Below, piece by piece: positions 33,539-41,812 of a stretch of DNA of 64,000 nucleotides. Numbering within the stretch: the first letter of the stretch is position 1; every line of letters starts with the position of its first letter. The stretch covers positions 496,001 to 560,000 of the forward strand of contig NZ_JABBWV010000001.1 of assembly GCF_012999535.1 (NCBI RefSeq). Reading direction: 5' to 3'. The DNA comes from Microbispora sp. H11081 (GTDB lineage Bacteria > Actinomycetota > Actinomycetes > Streptosporangiales > Streptosporangiaceae). A program made the position numbers and the translations under genes. The notes under the pieces are model-generated. The model saw only the letters and a program-made list of their open reading frames with translations, was not told where the DNA came from and ran no database searches.

Positions 33539-35101
33539 GTGGAAGCGCATACCGGTCATCCACGCCGCTGGCAGGTCCTCGGCGTGATGGTGTTCAGCCT
33601 GCTGGCGGTCGTCCTGGACAACACCATCCTCAACGTGGCGATCAAGACGATCGCCGATCCCGTCCACGGCCTGGGCACGACGCAGAGCCAGCTCGAATGG
33701 GCGATGAACTCCTACACGCTGGTGTTCGCCGGCCTGCTGTTCACCTTCGGGGTGCTGGGGGACCGCTACGGCCGTAAGCGGATGCTCATGACCGGCATGG
33801 TCCTGTTCGGGCTGGCCTCGCTCGCCAGCGCCTACGCCCAGGACCCGGCGCAGCTCATCGCGGCGAGGGCCCTGATGGGCCTTGGGGGCGCCGCCATCAT
33901 GCCGGCGACACTGGCGATCATCTCGAACGTCTTCCCGATCCACGAGCGGGGCAAGGCGATCGGCATCTGGGCCGGTGGTGTCGGCATCGCCGTGGCGATC
34001 GGCCCGATCACGGGGGGCGTGCTGCTGGAGCACTTCTGGTGGGGCTCGGTCTTCCTCGTCAACGTGCCCATCGTGCTGATCGGCCTCGCGCTGATCGCGA
34101 CGCTCGTGCCCGACTCGAAGGACCCCAACAAGGCCGGTCTCGACCCGATCGGCGTGCTGCTGTCCATCATCGGCCTGGTCAGCCTCGTCTACGGCATCGT
34201 CAGGATCAGCGACCTCGGCACCCTCGCCGACGTCTCGGTCATCGTGCCCACGCTGCTGGGTCTCGCGATCCTCGCCGCGTTCGTCTGGTACGAGAGCCGG
34301 ATCGACCACCCCGCCTTCGACGTGCGCCACTTCCGCAACGCGGGTTTCTCCACCGCGATCGCCGCCGTCGGCCTCGTGTTCTTCGCGGCCATGGGCGTGA
34401 TGTTCTTCCTGGCCTTCTACTGGCAGATCGTCCGGGGCTACTCGCCGCTGCAGTCGGGTGCGCTCGTGCTGCCGTTCGCGGCCGCTCAGCTGATCTTCGC
34501 GCCGCAGAGCGCGCGCATGGTCCAGAAGTACGGAGCGCGGGCCGTCGGCACGGTCGCGATGCTCGTCATCACGCTGGCCCTCGCGGCGTACGCCCTGGTG
34601 GACGTGGACACGCCGATCTGGATCCTGCTGGCCCTCGGCTTCGTCCAGGGCGCGGCGATGGCCAACATCATGCCCCCGGCGACCACGGCCATCATGAACG
34701 CGCTGCCGCGTGAGAAGGCCGGTGTCGGCTCCTCGATGAGCAACGTCGTCCGGCAGGTCGGCGGCACGCTGGGCATCGCCATCCTGGGCGCGATCCTGTC
34801 CGCCAGCTACCGCAACGACATGGAGGGCAAGGTCGCCGCTCTGCCGGAACAGCTCCACCACGTCGTGACCGAGTCCATCTCCGGCGCGGCCGGCGTCGCC
34901 GCCGGGCTGGGCGAACGGGGCGCGAGCCTGCTCGACGCCGCGAACGCCGCGTTCGTCACCGGTGTCCACTGGGCCGCCCTCGGATCGGCCTTCGTCGCAC
35001 TCATCGGCACGCTCGTGGTGGCACGCTGGATGCCGGGCAAGGCGTCGGTCGAGACCGTGATCACCCCGGCTGAGACCGAGAAGGCGGCGGAGGTAGTGTG
35101 A
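33539..35101 (+). CDS. DHA2-family (EmrB/QacA-type) MFS drug exporter
   Basis: A 520-residue 14-helix proton-driven exporter. Family motifs include LDNTILNVAI in helix 1, GVLGDRYGRKRMLMTG in the 2-3 loop, and GGAAIMPATLAIISNVFP near helix 5. The start is a GTG at 33539 after GGGGGA. It forms an operon with the TetR-like gene 7 bp downstream, the usual layout of an efflux pump with its own repressor. Confidence 0.93.
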   Translation: MEAHTGHPRRWQVLGVMVFSLLAVVLDNTILNVAIKTIADPVHGLGTTQSQLEWAMNSYTLVFAGLLFTFGVLGDRYGRKRMLMTGMVLFGLASLASAYAQDPAQLIAARALMGLGGAAIMPATLAIISNVFPIHERGKAIGIWAGGVGIAVAIGPITGGVLLEHFWWGSVFLVNVPIVLIGLALIATLVPDSKDPNKAGLDPIGVLLSIIGLVSLVYGIVRISDLGTLADVSVIVPTLLGLAILAAFVWYESRIDHPAFDVRHFRNAGFSTAIAAVGLVFFAAMGVMFFLAFYWQIVRGYSPLQSGALVLPFAAAQLIFAPQSARMVQKYGARAVGTVAMLVITLALAAYALVDVDTPIWILLALGFVQGAAMANIMPPATTAIMNALPREKAGVGSSMSNVVRQVGGTLGIAILGAILSASYRNDMEGKVAALPEQLHHVVTESISGAAGVAAGLGERGASLLDAANAAFVTGVHWAALGSAFVALIGTLVVARWMPGKASVETVITPAETEKAAEVV

Positions 35102-35108
35102 GCTCGAC

Positions 35109-35738
35109 ATGAAGACGCAGCAGACGGCTGAAGGGGGGGCCCGCCCGGCGGGCCGCCCGCGCAGCGAGAAGGCGGAACGGTCGATCATCGAGGCCACTCT
35201 CGAACTGCTCGGTGAGGGCATCGGGGTCTCGGAGCTGTCCATCGAGTCGATCGCCGGCCGCGCCGGTGTCGGGAAGACGACGATCTACCGCAGATGGTCC
35301 AACAAAGAGGACCTGGTGGTGGACGCTCTGGCGACGCTCAAGCCGCCGATCCCGCTGCCGCAGGGCGGAACGGTGCGAGACGACCTGGTGACCTACCTCC
35401 GGGTGATCCAGGAGGAGTCCCGCCACCACCGCACCCGCTGCATCATGAACATCGCCATGAGCGACTCCGAGCGGCATCCCCGGCTGACGGAACGGTTCCG
35501 TGAGCTGGCCGTGGAGCCGCGCAGGGCGGTGGTGGCAGCCGTGCTGCACCGTGGCATGAAGACCGGCGAACTGCGCGCGGACCTCGACGTCGACATGGCG
35601 CTGGCGCTGCTCAGCGGGGCCATGATCTGGCTCACCAAGTGGTCCCACTCCGGCGACTACCAGCCCGACCTTCCCGAGCGGATCGTCGACGAGGCGCTCA
35701 AGGGCTTCCGCCCCCGCCCAGTCACGGCCGAGGCGTGA
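35109..35738 (+). CDS. TetR-family transcriptional regulator
   Basis: A 209-residue regulator: N-terminal HTH (IEATLELLGEGIGVSELSIE, then GRAGVGKTTIYRRWSNKEDL) and a helical ligand-binding C-terminal domain (TetR_C-like, LVTYLRVIQEESRHHRTRC). It follows the DHA2 pump closely and probably represses this operon, with the pump substrate as inducer (inference from layout). Confidence 0.92.
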   Translation: MKTQQTAEGGARPAGRPRSEKAERSIIEATLELLGEGIGVSELSIESIAGRAGVGKTTIYRRWSNKEDLVVDALATLKPPIPLPQGGTVRDDLVTYLRVIQEESRHHRTRCIMNIAMSDSERHPRLTERFRELAVEPRRAVVAAVLHRGMKTGELRADLDVDMALALLSGAMIWLTKWSHSGDYQPDLPERIVDEALKGFRPRPVTAEA

Positions 35739-36007
35739 GCCGCGCCCGCACCTTCCGGCGGGCGCCCCTCGCTGACGCCGGCGCCCGCCGCTGGAGTTCT
35801 CGCCGCTGACGCCGCGACCGGGAGCCGGCGCCGCCCCGGTCGCTGACAGCGCGATCGGGGCTGAGGCCGCCGAGACTGACGCCGCTACCTGCTGACGTCG
35901 CTACCGGGCTGACGCCGCGCCGATCGGGGCCGGCTTCCGCGGACCGGAGGCTTTACCCGGTCCGGTCCCCGGTCCCCGGTCCCCGGCAGCGGTGTCGCGG
36001 AGACCCG

Positions 36008-37756
36008 CTACAGGCGCTCGCGCCACCGGGTCGTGATGGGAAGGCGGCGATCACGGCCGAAGTTCTTCGGCGTGATCTTCGGGCCCGGCGGATACTGGCG
36101 GCGCTTGTACTCGGCGAGGTCCACCAGGCGGATGATCTTCGTGACCAGCTCGGGGTCGTGGCCCTCGGCGACCAGCTCGTCCCGGCCCATGTCCCGCTCC
36201 ACGTAGTCGCGCAGCAGCCGGTCGAGCACGTCGTACGGCGGGAGGGAGTCGGTGTCGCGCTGGTCGGGCCGCAGCTCAGCGCTCGGCTCCTTGGTGATGG
36301 AGTTCTCCGGGATCGGGGGCTGCCCCGGTTGGGTGTTGCGCCACTCCGCGAGCTTCCAGACCACGCTCTTGAGTACGTCCTTGATGGGGGCGAAGCCGCC
36401 CGCCGAGTCGCCGTACAGCGTGGAGTAGCCGGTGGCGAGCTCGCTCTTGTTGCCGGTGGTCAGCACCAGGTGGCCGTGCTCGTTCGACAGGCTCATCAGC
36501 AGCATGCCGCGCACGCGGGCCTGGAGGTTCTCGGCCGCCAGGCCGTGCAGCTCGATCTCCTTCTCGAAGGCCGAGACGATGTCGGCGATCGGGACGATCC
36601 GCGAGTGCACCCCCTGGCGGCGCACCAGCTCCTCCGCGTCGGTGATGGAGTGGTCCGAGGAGTAGCGCGACGGCATCAGCACCACATGGACCCGCTCGGG
36701 CCCGACGGCGTCGGCGGCGATCGTGGCGACGAGGGCGGAGTCGATGCCGCCGGACAGGCCGAGGATGACCGACTGGAAGCCGTTCTTGCGCACGTAGTCG
36801 CGCACGCCGGTCACGAGCGCCTGGTAGATCTCGGCCAGGTCGTCCAGCCGCTCGGCGACGACCGGCGCCTCCGGCTCGTACGGCTCGACCGGCGCGGACG
36901 ACAGCAGCACCCGCTCGACCGTGATGACCGTGCCGTCGTGCGCGTCGTGGGCCGACTCCCCGAGCGCGCCCGTGCCCTCCGGGAGCTCCAGATCGGTGAC
37001 GAGCAGGTCCTCCTCGAACTGCGGCGCGCGGGCCACCAGGTTCCCCGCGGCGTCCACGACGAGCGAGTCGCCGTCGAAGACCAGTTCGTCCTGGCCGCCG
37101 ACCATGTTCACGTACGCGAGCGCGCAGCCCGCCTCGCGGGCCCGCCGCGCGCACAGCTCCAGCCGCACGTCGTCCTTGTTCGTCTCGTACGGCGAGCCGT
37201 TGGGCACGACGAGCAGGCCTGCGCCGGCCTCGGCGACCACGGAGACCGGGCCGCCGTCCTGCCACAGGTCCTCGCACACGGCGACGGCGACGTCCACGCC
37301 GTGCAGACGGAAGATCGGCAGGCGGTCGCCGCGCACGAAGTAGCGGTATTCGTCGAACACCCCGTAGTTCGGCAGGTGGTGCTTGGCCGACTTCGTCACC
37401 ACCCGGCCGCCGTGGAGCAGGGCGACCGCGTCGAGCGGCGCGCCCTTGGGCTGGCCGACGCGGGGGGCGAGGTCGGCGCGGTCGAGGTAGCCCACCACGA
37501 CGAGGATGTCCCCGAGTCCCTCGTCGGCGAGCCGCATGGCCGTCTTCGACAGCGCGGTGATCGACGCCTCCGCGAACGAGGACCGGAGCACCAGGTCCTC
37601 GGCCGGGTAGCCGGTCAGGAACATCTCGGGGAAGACCACGAGGTGCGCGCCGCGGCCGGCGGCCCTGCGGGTCCACTCGACGAGCATGCCGGCGTTGCCG
37701 GCGATGTCCCCGACGACCGGATTGGTCTGGGCGAGAGCGATACGCAGTTGAGCCAC
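36008..37756 (-). CDS. nadE: NAD+ synthase, glutamine-dependent
   Basis: Amidates nicotinic acid adenine dinucleotide to NAD+ using glutamine and ATP; 582 residues. The N-terminal carbon-nitrogen hydrolase (glutaminase) domain has its E-K-C triad in VVFPEMFLTGYP, SAKHHLPNYGVF and VAVCEDLWQ. The synthetase domain begins near residue 300, with the ATP pyrophosphatase loop GLSGGIDSALVA and GNKSELATGYSTLYGD. The two-domain form releases the need for a separate ammonia source. The 269 bp before it on the plus strand (35739-36007) hold only degenerate GCTGACGCCG-like repeats and no gene. Confidence 0.96.
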   Translation of the reverse strand: MAQLRIALAQTNPVVGDIAGNAGMLVEWTRRAAGRGAHLVVFPEMFLTGYPAEDLVLRSSFAEASITALSKTAMRLADEGLGDILVVVGYLDRADLAPRVGQPKGAPLDAVALLHGGRVVTKSAKHHLPNYGVFDEYRYFVRGDRLPIFRLHGVDVAVAVCEDLWQDGGPVSVVAEAGAGLLVVPNGSPYETNKDDVRLELCARRAREAGCALAYVNMVGGQDELVFDGDSLVVDAAGNLVARAPQFEEDLLVTDLELPEGTGALGESAHDAHDGTVITVERVLLSSAPVEPYEPEAPVVAERLDDLAEIYQALVTGVRDYVRKNGFQSVILGLSGGIDSALVATIAADAVGPERVHVVLMPSRYSSDHSITDAEELVRRQGVHSRIVPIADIVSAFEKEIELHGLAAENLQARVRGMLLMSLSNEHGHLVLTTGNKSELATGYSTLYGDSAGGFAPIKDVLKSVVWKLAEWRNTQPGQPPIPENSITKEPSAELRPDQRDTDSLPPYDVLDRLLRDYVERDMGRDELVAEGHDPELVTKIIRLVDLAEYKRRQYPPGPKITPKNFGRDRRLPITTRWRERL

Positions 37757-37806
37757 GTGCCCACCCTAAGCCGTCCGATTGCTTGTCGTCAAAGCGACGA
37801 TAAGGG

Positions 37807-39273
37807 TCAGGCGCCCGGGGACCCGGGGCTGACCAGCCCTCTTTCGTACGCCAGGACCACGAGCTGGGCGCGGTCGACCAGGCCGAGACCGCGCAGCAGG
37901 GCCGCGACCTCGTCGGCGACCTCCCGTTCCGGCACGGCCAGCGTCATCGCGATCTGCCGGTTGGTGAAGCCCCGGGCGACGAGCTTGATCAGGTCGATGT
38001 CGGAGTCGGAGAGGCCCTCGGGCGCGGCCGGATCGTGCCGGCCGGCGAAGGCCGCGATGAGGTGCGTCGTGACCGCCGGGTCGAGCAGGGCGTCGCCTCC
38101 GACGGCGGCCCGGATCGCCGCGATGAGCTGCTCGGGAGCAGAGGTCTTCAGCACGAAGCCGCTCACGCCCGCCCGCAGCGCCGCGTACAAATTCTCGTCG
38201 GTGCCGAACGTGGTCATCATGATCACCTTCGGCGGCGCCTCGGTCGCGAGGATGCGCCGGGCCGCCGCCAGCCCGTCCAGGCGTGGCATCTGGATGTCCA
38301 TCAGCACCACGTCGGGCCGCGCCGACTGGGCGAGCGAGATCGCCTGCTCGCCGTTCTCCGCCTCCCCGACGAGGTCGAGGCCGGGCTCGCTGTCGAGGAT
38401 GACCTTGAGACCGGTGCGCACCAGCGCCTGGTCGTCGGCGATCAGCACACGCAGGGCCGGCGCGCCCGCCGGCGGGGCGGGTGGGGGGACCTCCGCGGCA
38501 TGTCCGCCCGCGTCCGAGGGGGCGTCCAGGTGCTCCGCCTGGAGGAGGATGTCCTGCTCCAGGCGCTGCAGGGTTGGGCCTAGGTCGAGCCCGAGTTCGT
38601 CGCGCAGCGCCTCCCTGGCCCGCCGCAGCGCGCCGAGCGCGTCACCCTGCCGTCCGGCGCGGTAGAGCGCGAGGGCCAGAAGCCGCCAGGCCTCCTCGCG
38701 CAACGGGTACGCCGAGGCGTGCGCCTCCAGGTCGGGGATCATCGGGCCCGTACGGCCCAGCCGCAGCGCGGCGTCCGCCCGGCGCTCCACGGCGAGCAGG
38801 CGGAGCTCCTCCAGCCGCGTGGCCTCGGCCTGCGCCCAGGTGAGCTCCTGGAACCCGGCGAGAGCGGGCCCGCGCCACAGGGCGAGGGCGGTCTGCATCC
38901 GTTCCAGCGTCGCGGCCGGGCCGTCGTCGTCGCACTTGACCAGGTGCTCGAAGTGCCAGGCGTCCACGTCCTCGATCTTCGCCCGCAGCGCGTAGCCGGG
39001 CGGGGCCGACACCAGCACGCCGGCCTCCTCGCGCGGCGCGCGGCCGGGTTCGAGCGCCCGCCGCAAGCGGGAGACGTACCCCTGGATCGTGGACAGCGCC
39101 TGGGCGGGGGGCGCGCCCGGCCACAGCTCGTCGATCAGCACGGTCACCGGTACGGCGCGCCCTCCGGCCACGAGCAACCGGGCGAGCACGGCCTGTTGAC
39201 GCTGTCCGCCCAGGTCGAGCGGCTCGCCGTCGGCAATCGCCTCGAACGGCCCAAGAGCACGAAAAGTCACCAT
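37807..39273 (-). CDS. SARP-receiver-LuxR fusion regulator
   Basis: A 488-residue protein of unusual architecture. Residues 1-95 are an OmpR-type winged helix and ~100-245 a BTAD domain (both SARP-like: MVTFRALGPFEAIADG, then ALALWRGPALAGFQ). After a Pro/Ala linker comes a complete receiver domain (~274-390) with LIADDQALVRTGL and phospho-Asp ~326 in VVLMDIQMP, Lys in VLKTSAPEQ. A C-terminal LuxR-type HTH (~410-475) has LSDSDIDLIKLVARGFTNRQ but a divergent second half. It thus carries two DNA-binding domains around a phosphorylatable switch. Two sensor kinases follow upstream on the same strand (39480-43994), likely partners. The start chosen is the ATG at 39273; longer frames look non-coding. 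Confidence 0.88.
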   Translation of the reverse strand: MVTFRALGPFEAIADGEPLDLGGQRQQAVLARLLVAGGRAVPVTVLIDELWPGAPPAQALSTIQGYVSRLRRALEPGRAPREEAGVLVSAPPGYALRAKIEDVDAWHFEHLVKCDDDGPAATLERMQTALALWRGPALAGFQELTWAQAEATRLEELRLLAVERRADAALRLGRTGPMIPDLEAHASAYPLREEAWRLLALALYRAGRQGDALGALRRAREALRDELGLDLGPTLQRLEQDILLQAEHLDAPSDAGGHAAEVPPPAPPAGAPALRVLIADDQALVRTGLKVILDSEPGLDLVGEAENGEQAISLAQSARPDVVLMDIQMPRLDGLAAARRILATEAPPKVIMMTTFGTDENLYAALRAGVSGFVLKTSAPEQLIAAIRAAVGGDALLDPAVTTHLIAAFAGRHDPAAPEGLSDSDIDLIKLVARGFTNRQIAMTLAVPEREVADEVAALLRGLGLVDRAQLVVLAYERGLVSPGSPGA

Positions 39274-39479
39274 CGCACGGTAAGCGTAAGGGCACGGACC
39301 ACCCCGGATGCGCCTGCCGTCTCTCGGTTGGGTCACGAGGTGCGGCGGCCGGTCCACGACCACCCGCTACCGGGCTGTCATCGGGCCGTCGGGGGGTCGC
39401 TGCAGGGCTGCCGTGCGGCCTGTTGTCGCCCGGCCCCGGGCGTCACGCGCCCGCCCGCGAGCCGGGACGGCCCGCCGAG

Positions 39480-41504
39480 TCAGGCGACGAGGGGGAACCT
39501 GGCCTCGACCACGGTGCCACCGGTCTCCGGCGAGGTGATCACGCAGCTTCCGCCCAGCTCGGCCGCGCGCTCACGCATGGACGACACGCCCACGCCCGCG
39601 CGCGGGCGGGCGGGAGCGCCGATGCCGTCGTCCACGATCCGCACCCGCAGTTCGCCGCCGCCGTCCCTGGCCGGGGTCCGTGTGACGACCACCCTGATCC
39701 GGGCGGCGCGGGCGTGGCGGCGCACGTTGTTCAGCGCCTCCTGCACGATGCGGTACACCGCGACCTCCACGGCGGCCGGCAGCCCGGTGAGATCGCCCTC
39801 CACCCGCACGGAGACGTCCTCGACGCCGTCCGTCCCCCTGGGCAGGGTCTCCTCCGCCAGCGCGCGTACGGCTCCCGCCAGCCCCAGGTCGTCGAGGGCC
39901 GGGGGCCGCAGGCCGTACACGAGCTCGCGGATGTCGCCGGCCACCGCGTCCATGCCGGTCCGCAGCTCCCGCAGCAGGTCGTCGGCCGTGGCAGGGGACT
40001 TGGCCAGGCTGACCCTGGCCATGTTGATCGTCATCGCCATCGCGCCGAGCGTCTGGCCGAGCCCGTCGTGCAGGTCGCGGCGCAGCCGCCGGCGCTCCTC
40101 CTCGCGGGCGGCGAGAATGCGCTCGCGTGAGCGCTGGAGGTCGGCGGCCATCCGTACGGCGTGGGCGACGTCGGCCACGTAGGGCAGCAGCGCGCCGAGC
40201 ACCCGATCGTCGTGGGCGGCGGCGAACCGGCGGACCCCCGGCGGCCCCAGGAGCAGCTGGCCCACCGGCTCGCCGTGCCAGACCAGCGGCACCTCGCGCG
40301 GCGACGGCCCCACATGGCCGCTCTCCACGTAGCGGGGCCTGCCTTCGGCGATCTCCACGGCGACGCCCTCGACCGCGAGGCCCTCGCGCACGACCGTCAC
40401 CACCGACGCCAGCGCGTCGGCGGGGTCGGCCCGCCGCACCTCCTGCGTCAGCCGCTCGGCGAGCAGGGCGGGATCGCCCACCGGGCCGTACAACGCGCGG
40501 TCGGCCACGCGCAGCAGGGCGCGGCGCAGGGGCTGGAAGAACGCGCCCGCGAACAGCGCCGCCGCGAGGCCGGCCACCTGGTGGTATCCGGAGACGACCA
40601 GGCTGGAGACCGCCCCCGCGCCGAAGTAGACGGCGCCGATCACGATCAGGAGCCCGGCGGTGACGAATGTCCGGCTGATCACCGTGTCGATGCCGTACAG
40701 CCGGTAGCGCAGCGCCGCGAAGAGGATCGCGAACGGGATGAACGCCGCCCAGAGCGTCGCGGGCAGCCACATCACCGGGCCGATCAGGTACAGCACCACG
40801 TACACGGCGAAGACGGACAGCGGCCAGGCGATCTGGCGTCGCGTCACCGGGTCGGCGCCGCGCAATCGGAGTACGAGCGAGGCCAGCGCCGCCACCACGC
40901 AGGCCTGGATCGCGTACTGCAGTACGTCCCACAAGGTGCTGTAGTAGGGGAGGAGCGCTCTGACCTGCAGCGGGTTGTGGATCACCGTCGGCCAGCGGTA
41001 GCCGGCGGGGTCGGGGTCGGGGCGCAGCAGGCCGAGGACGACCTCCGCGAGAGTGGCGACGGCGCCGATGACGACGACCATGCGCCAGCCGCGGGAGGGC
41101 AGCCTGCCGGTGGGCGAGTAGAGCGGAACCAGGACCGCCAGCAGCAGGCCCGACACCGCCCAGCAGATCAGCTCGACGGCCCGGGCCACGCCCGCCGCCC
41201 CCATGTCGCCCTGCGAGGCCCAATGGAACATCAGCGCCGTGAAGGCGACGTTGCCCGAGCCCAGGAGGCCGCCCACGCAGATGAACCAGGCGATGACGAG
41301 CCGGGGCCGCTGGGACACCAGGAACGCTCCCGTGAACGGGAACGTGAGCGCGACGCCGACATCCGGGGTCAGGATGGGGTGCGGCTGCCACCGCGCGGGG
41401 AGCCGGATCTGGACCAGCACCCCCACGAGGGTCAGGACCAGTGCCACGGCCGCCATCGCCCAGGCCACCGCCCGCGCGGGAGAGGCAGGGGGGTTATCGT
41501 CCAT
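39480..41504 (-). CDS. Membrane sensor histidine kinase (HisKA_3), paralogue A
   Basis: A 674-residue kinase. About nine transmembrane segments occupy residues ~10-330. A GAF-like region (GRPRYVESGHVGPSPREVPL) follows, then the HisKA_3 His in RRLRRDLHDGLGQTLG and the HATPase domain (YRIVQEALNNVRRHARAA, VDDGIGAPARP, VGVSSMRERAAELGGSC). It lies 206 bp upstream of the SARP-receiver fusion and is probably its kinase. It is a close paralogue of the gene at 41799-43994. ATG 41504 is preferred, with an in-frame upstream ATG near 41534 possible. Confidence 0.9.
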   Translation of the reverse strand: MDDNPPASPARAVAWAMAAVALVLTLVGVLVQIRLPARWQPHPILTPDVGVALTFPFTGAFLVSQRPRLVIAWFICVGGLLGSGNVAFTALMFHWASQGDMGAAGVARAVELICWAVSGLLLAVLVPLYSPTGRLPSRGWRMVVVIGAVATLAEVVLGLLRPDPDPAGYRWPTVIHNPLQVRALLPYYSTLWDVLQYAIQACVVAALASLVLRLRGADPVTRRQIAWPLSVFAVYVVLYLIGPVMWLPATLWAAFIPFAILFAALRYRLYGIDTVISRTFVTAGLLIVIGAVYFGAGAVSSLVVSGYHQVAGLAAALFAGAFFQPLRRALLRVADRALYGPVGDPALLAERLTQEVRRADPADALASVVTVVREGLAVEGVAVEIAEGRPRYVESGHVGPSPREVPLVWHGEPVGQLLLGPPGVRRFAAAHDDRVLGALLPYVADVAHAVRMAADLQRSRERILAAREEERRRLRRDLHDGLGQTLGAMAMTINMARVSLAKSPATADDLLRELRTGMDAVAGDIRELVYGLRPPALDDLGLAGAVRALAEETLPRGTDGVEDVSVRVEGDLTGLPAAVEVAVYRIVQEALNNVRRHARAARIRVVVTRTPARDGGGELRVRIVDDGIGAPARPRAGVGVSSMRERAAELGGSCVITSPETGGTVVEARFPLVA

Positions 41505-41573
41505 TCTGCGATGGATTATGGCCCGTCGCATTCTCCCCCCGCCAGCATTCCCCACCCCTCCCCCACCCTTTCC

Positions 41574-41812
41574 CCGTGATCTTGTAGTTTGTCGCAGACG
41601 GGGCGTCCCACCTGCGACTTCTCCTTTCGTGATCTTGCAAATTTTCTCGCGCGGCGGCCCTGGCCTCGGCGAACTCGATTCGTGATCTTGCAAATGCAAG
41701 ATCACGAATGGCAGGCTCGCAGGTCGGCCACGCTCTGTGCGAAAAACTGCATGATCACCGACGATGTACGTGCACGTCAGCGGGATCCGTGCGACAAACT
41801 ACAAGATCACGG
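41574..41812. repeat. Cluster of GTGATCTTG-type palindromic repeats
   Basis: A ~22-bp unit (core GTGATCTTGTAGTTTGTCGC) occurs about five times in both orientations in 239 bp: perfect inverted copies at 41574-41596 and 41790-41812, a shorter copy at 41627-41643, a 32-bp near-perfect palindrome at 41678-41709 and a degenerate copy at ~41737-41758. It separates the two kinase genes. The last copy encodes the end (VIL-stop) of the downstream kinase. It resembles repetitive intergenic palindromes that I recall as frequent in Streptosporangiaceae and Micromonosporaceae. Confidence 0.85.

Noticed and set aside
36158-38665. 835-codon plus-strand frame
   Set aside because: Antisense to nadE and the SARP-receiver fusion; no motifs.
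41574-41812. Possible insertion sequence ends or att sites
   Set aside because: Inverted copies exist but no transposase or integrase lies between or near them, and there is no target duplication visible.
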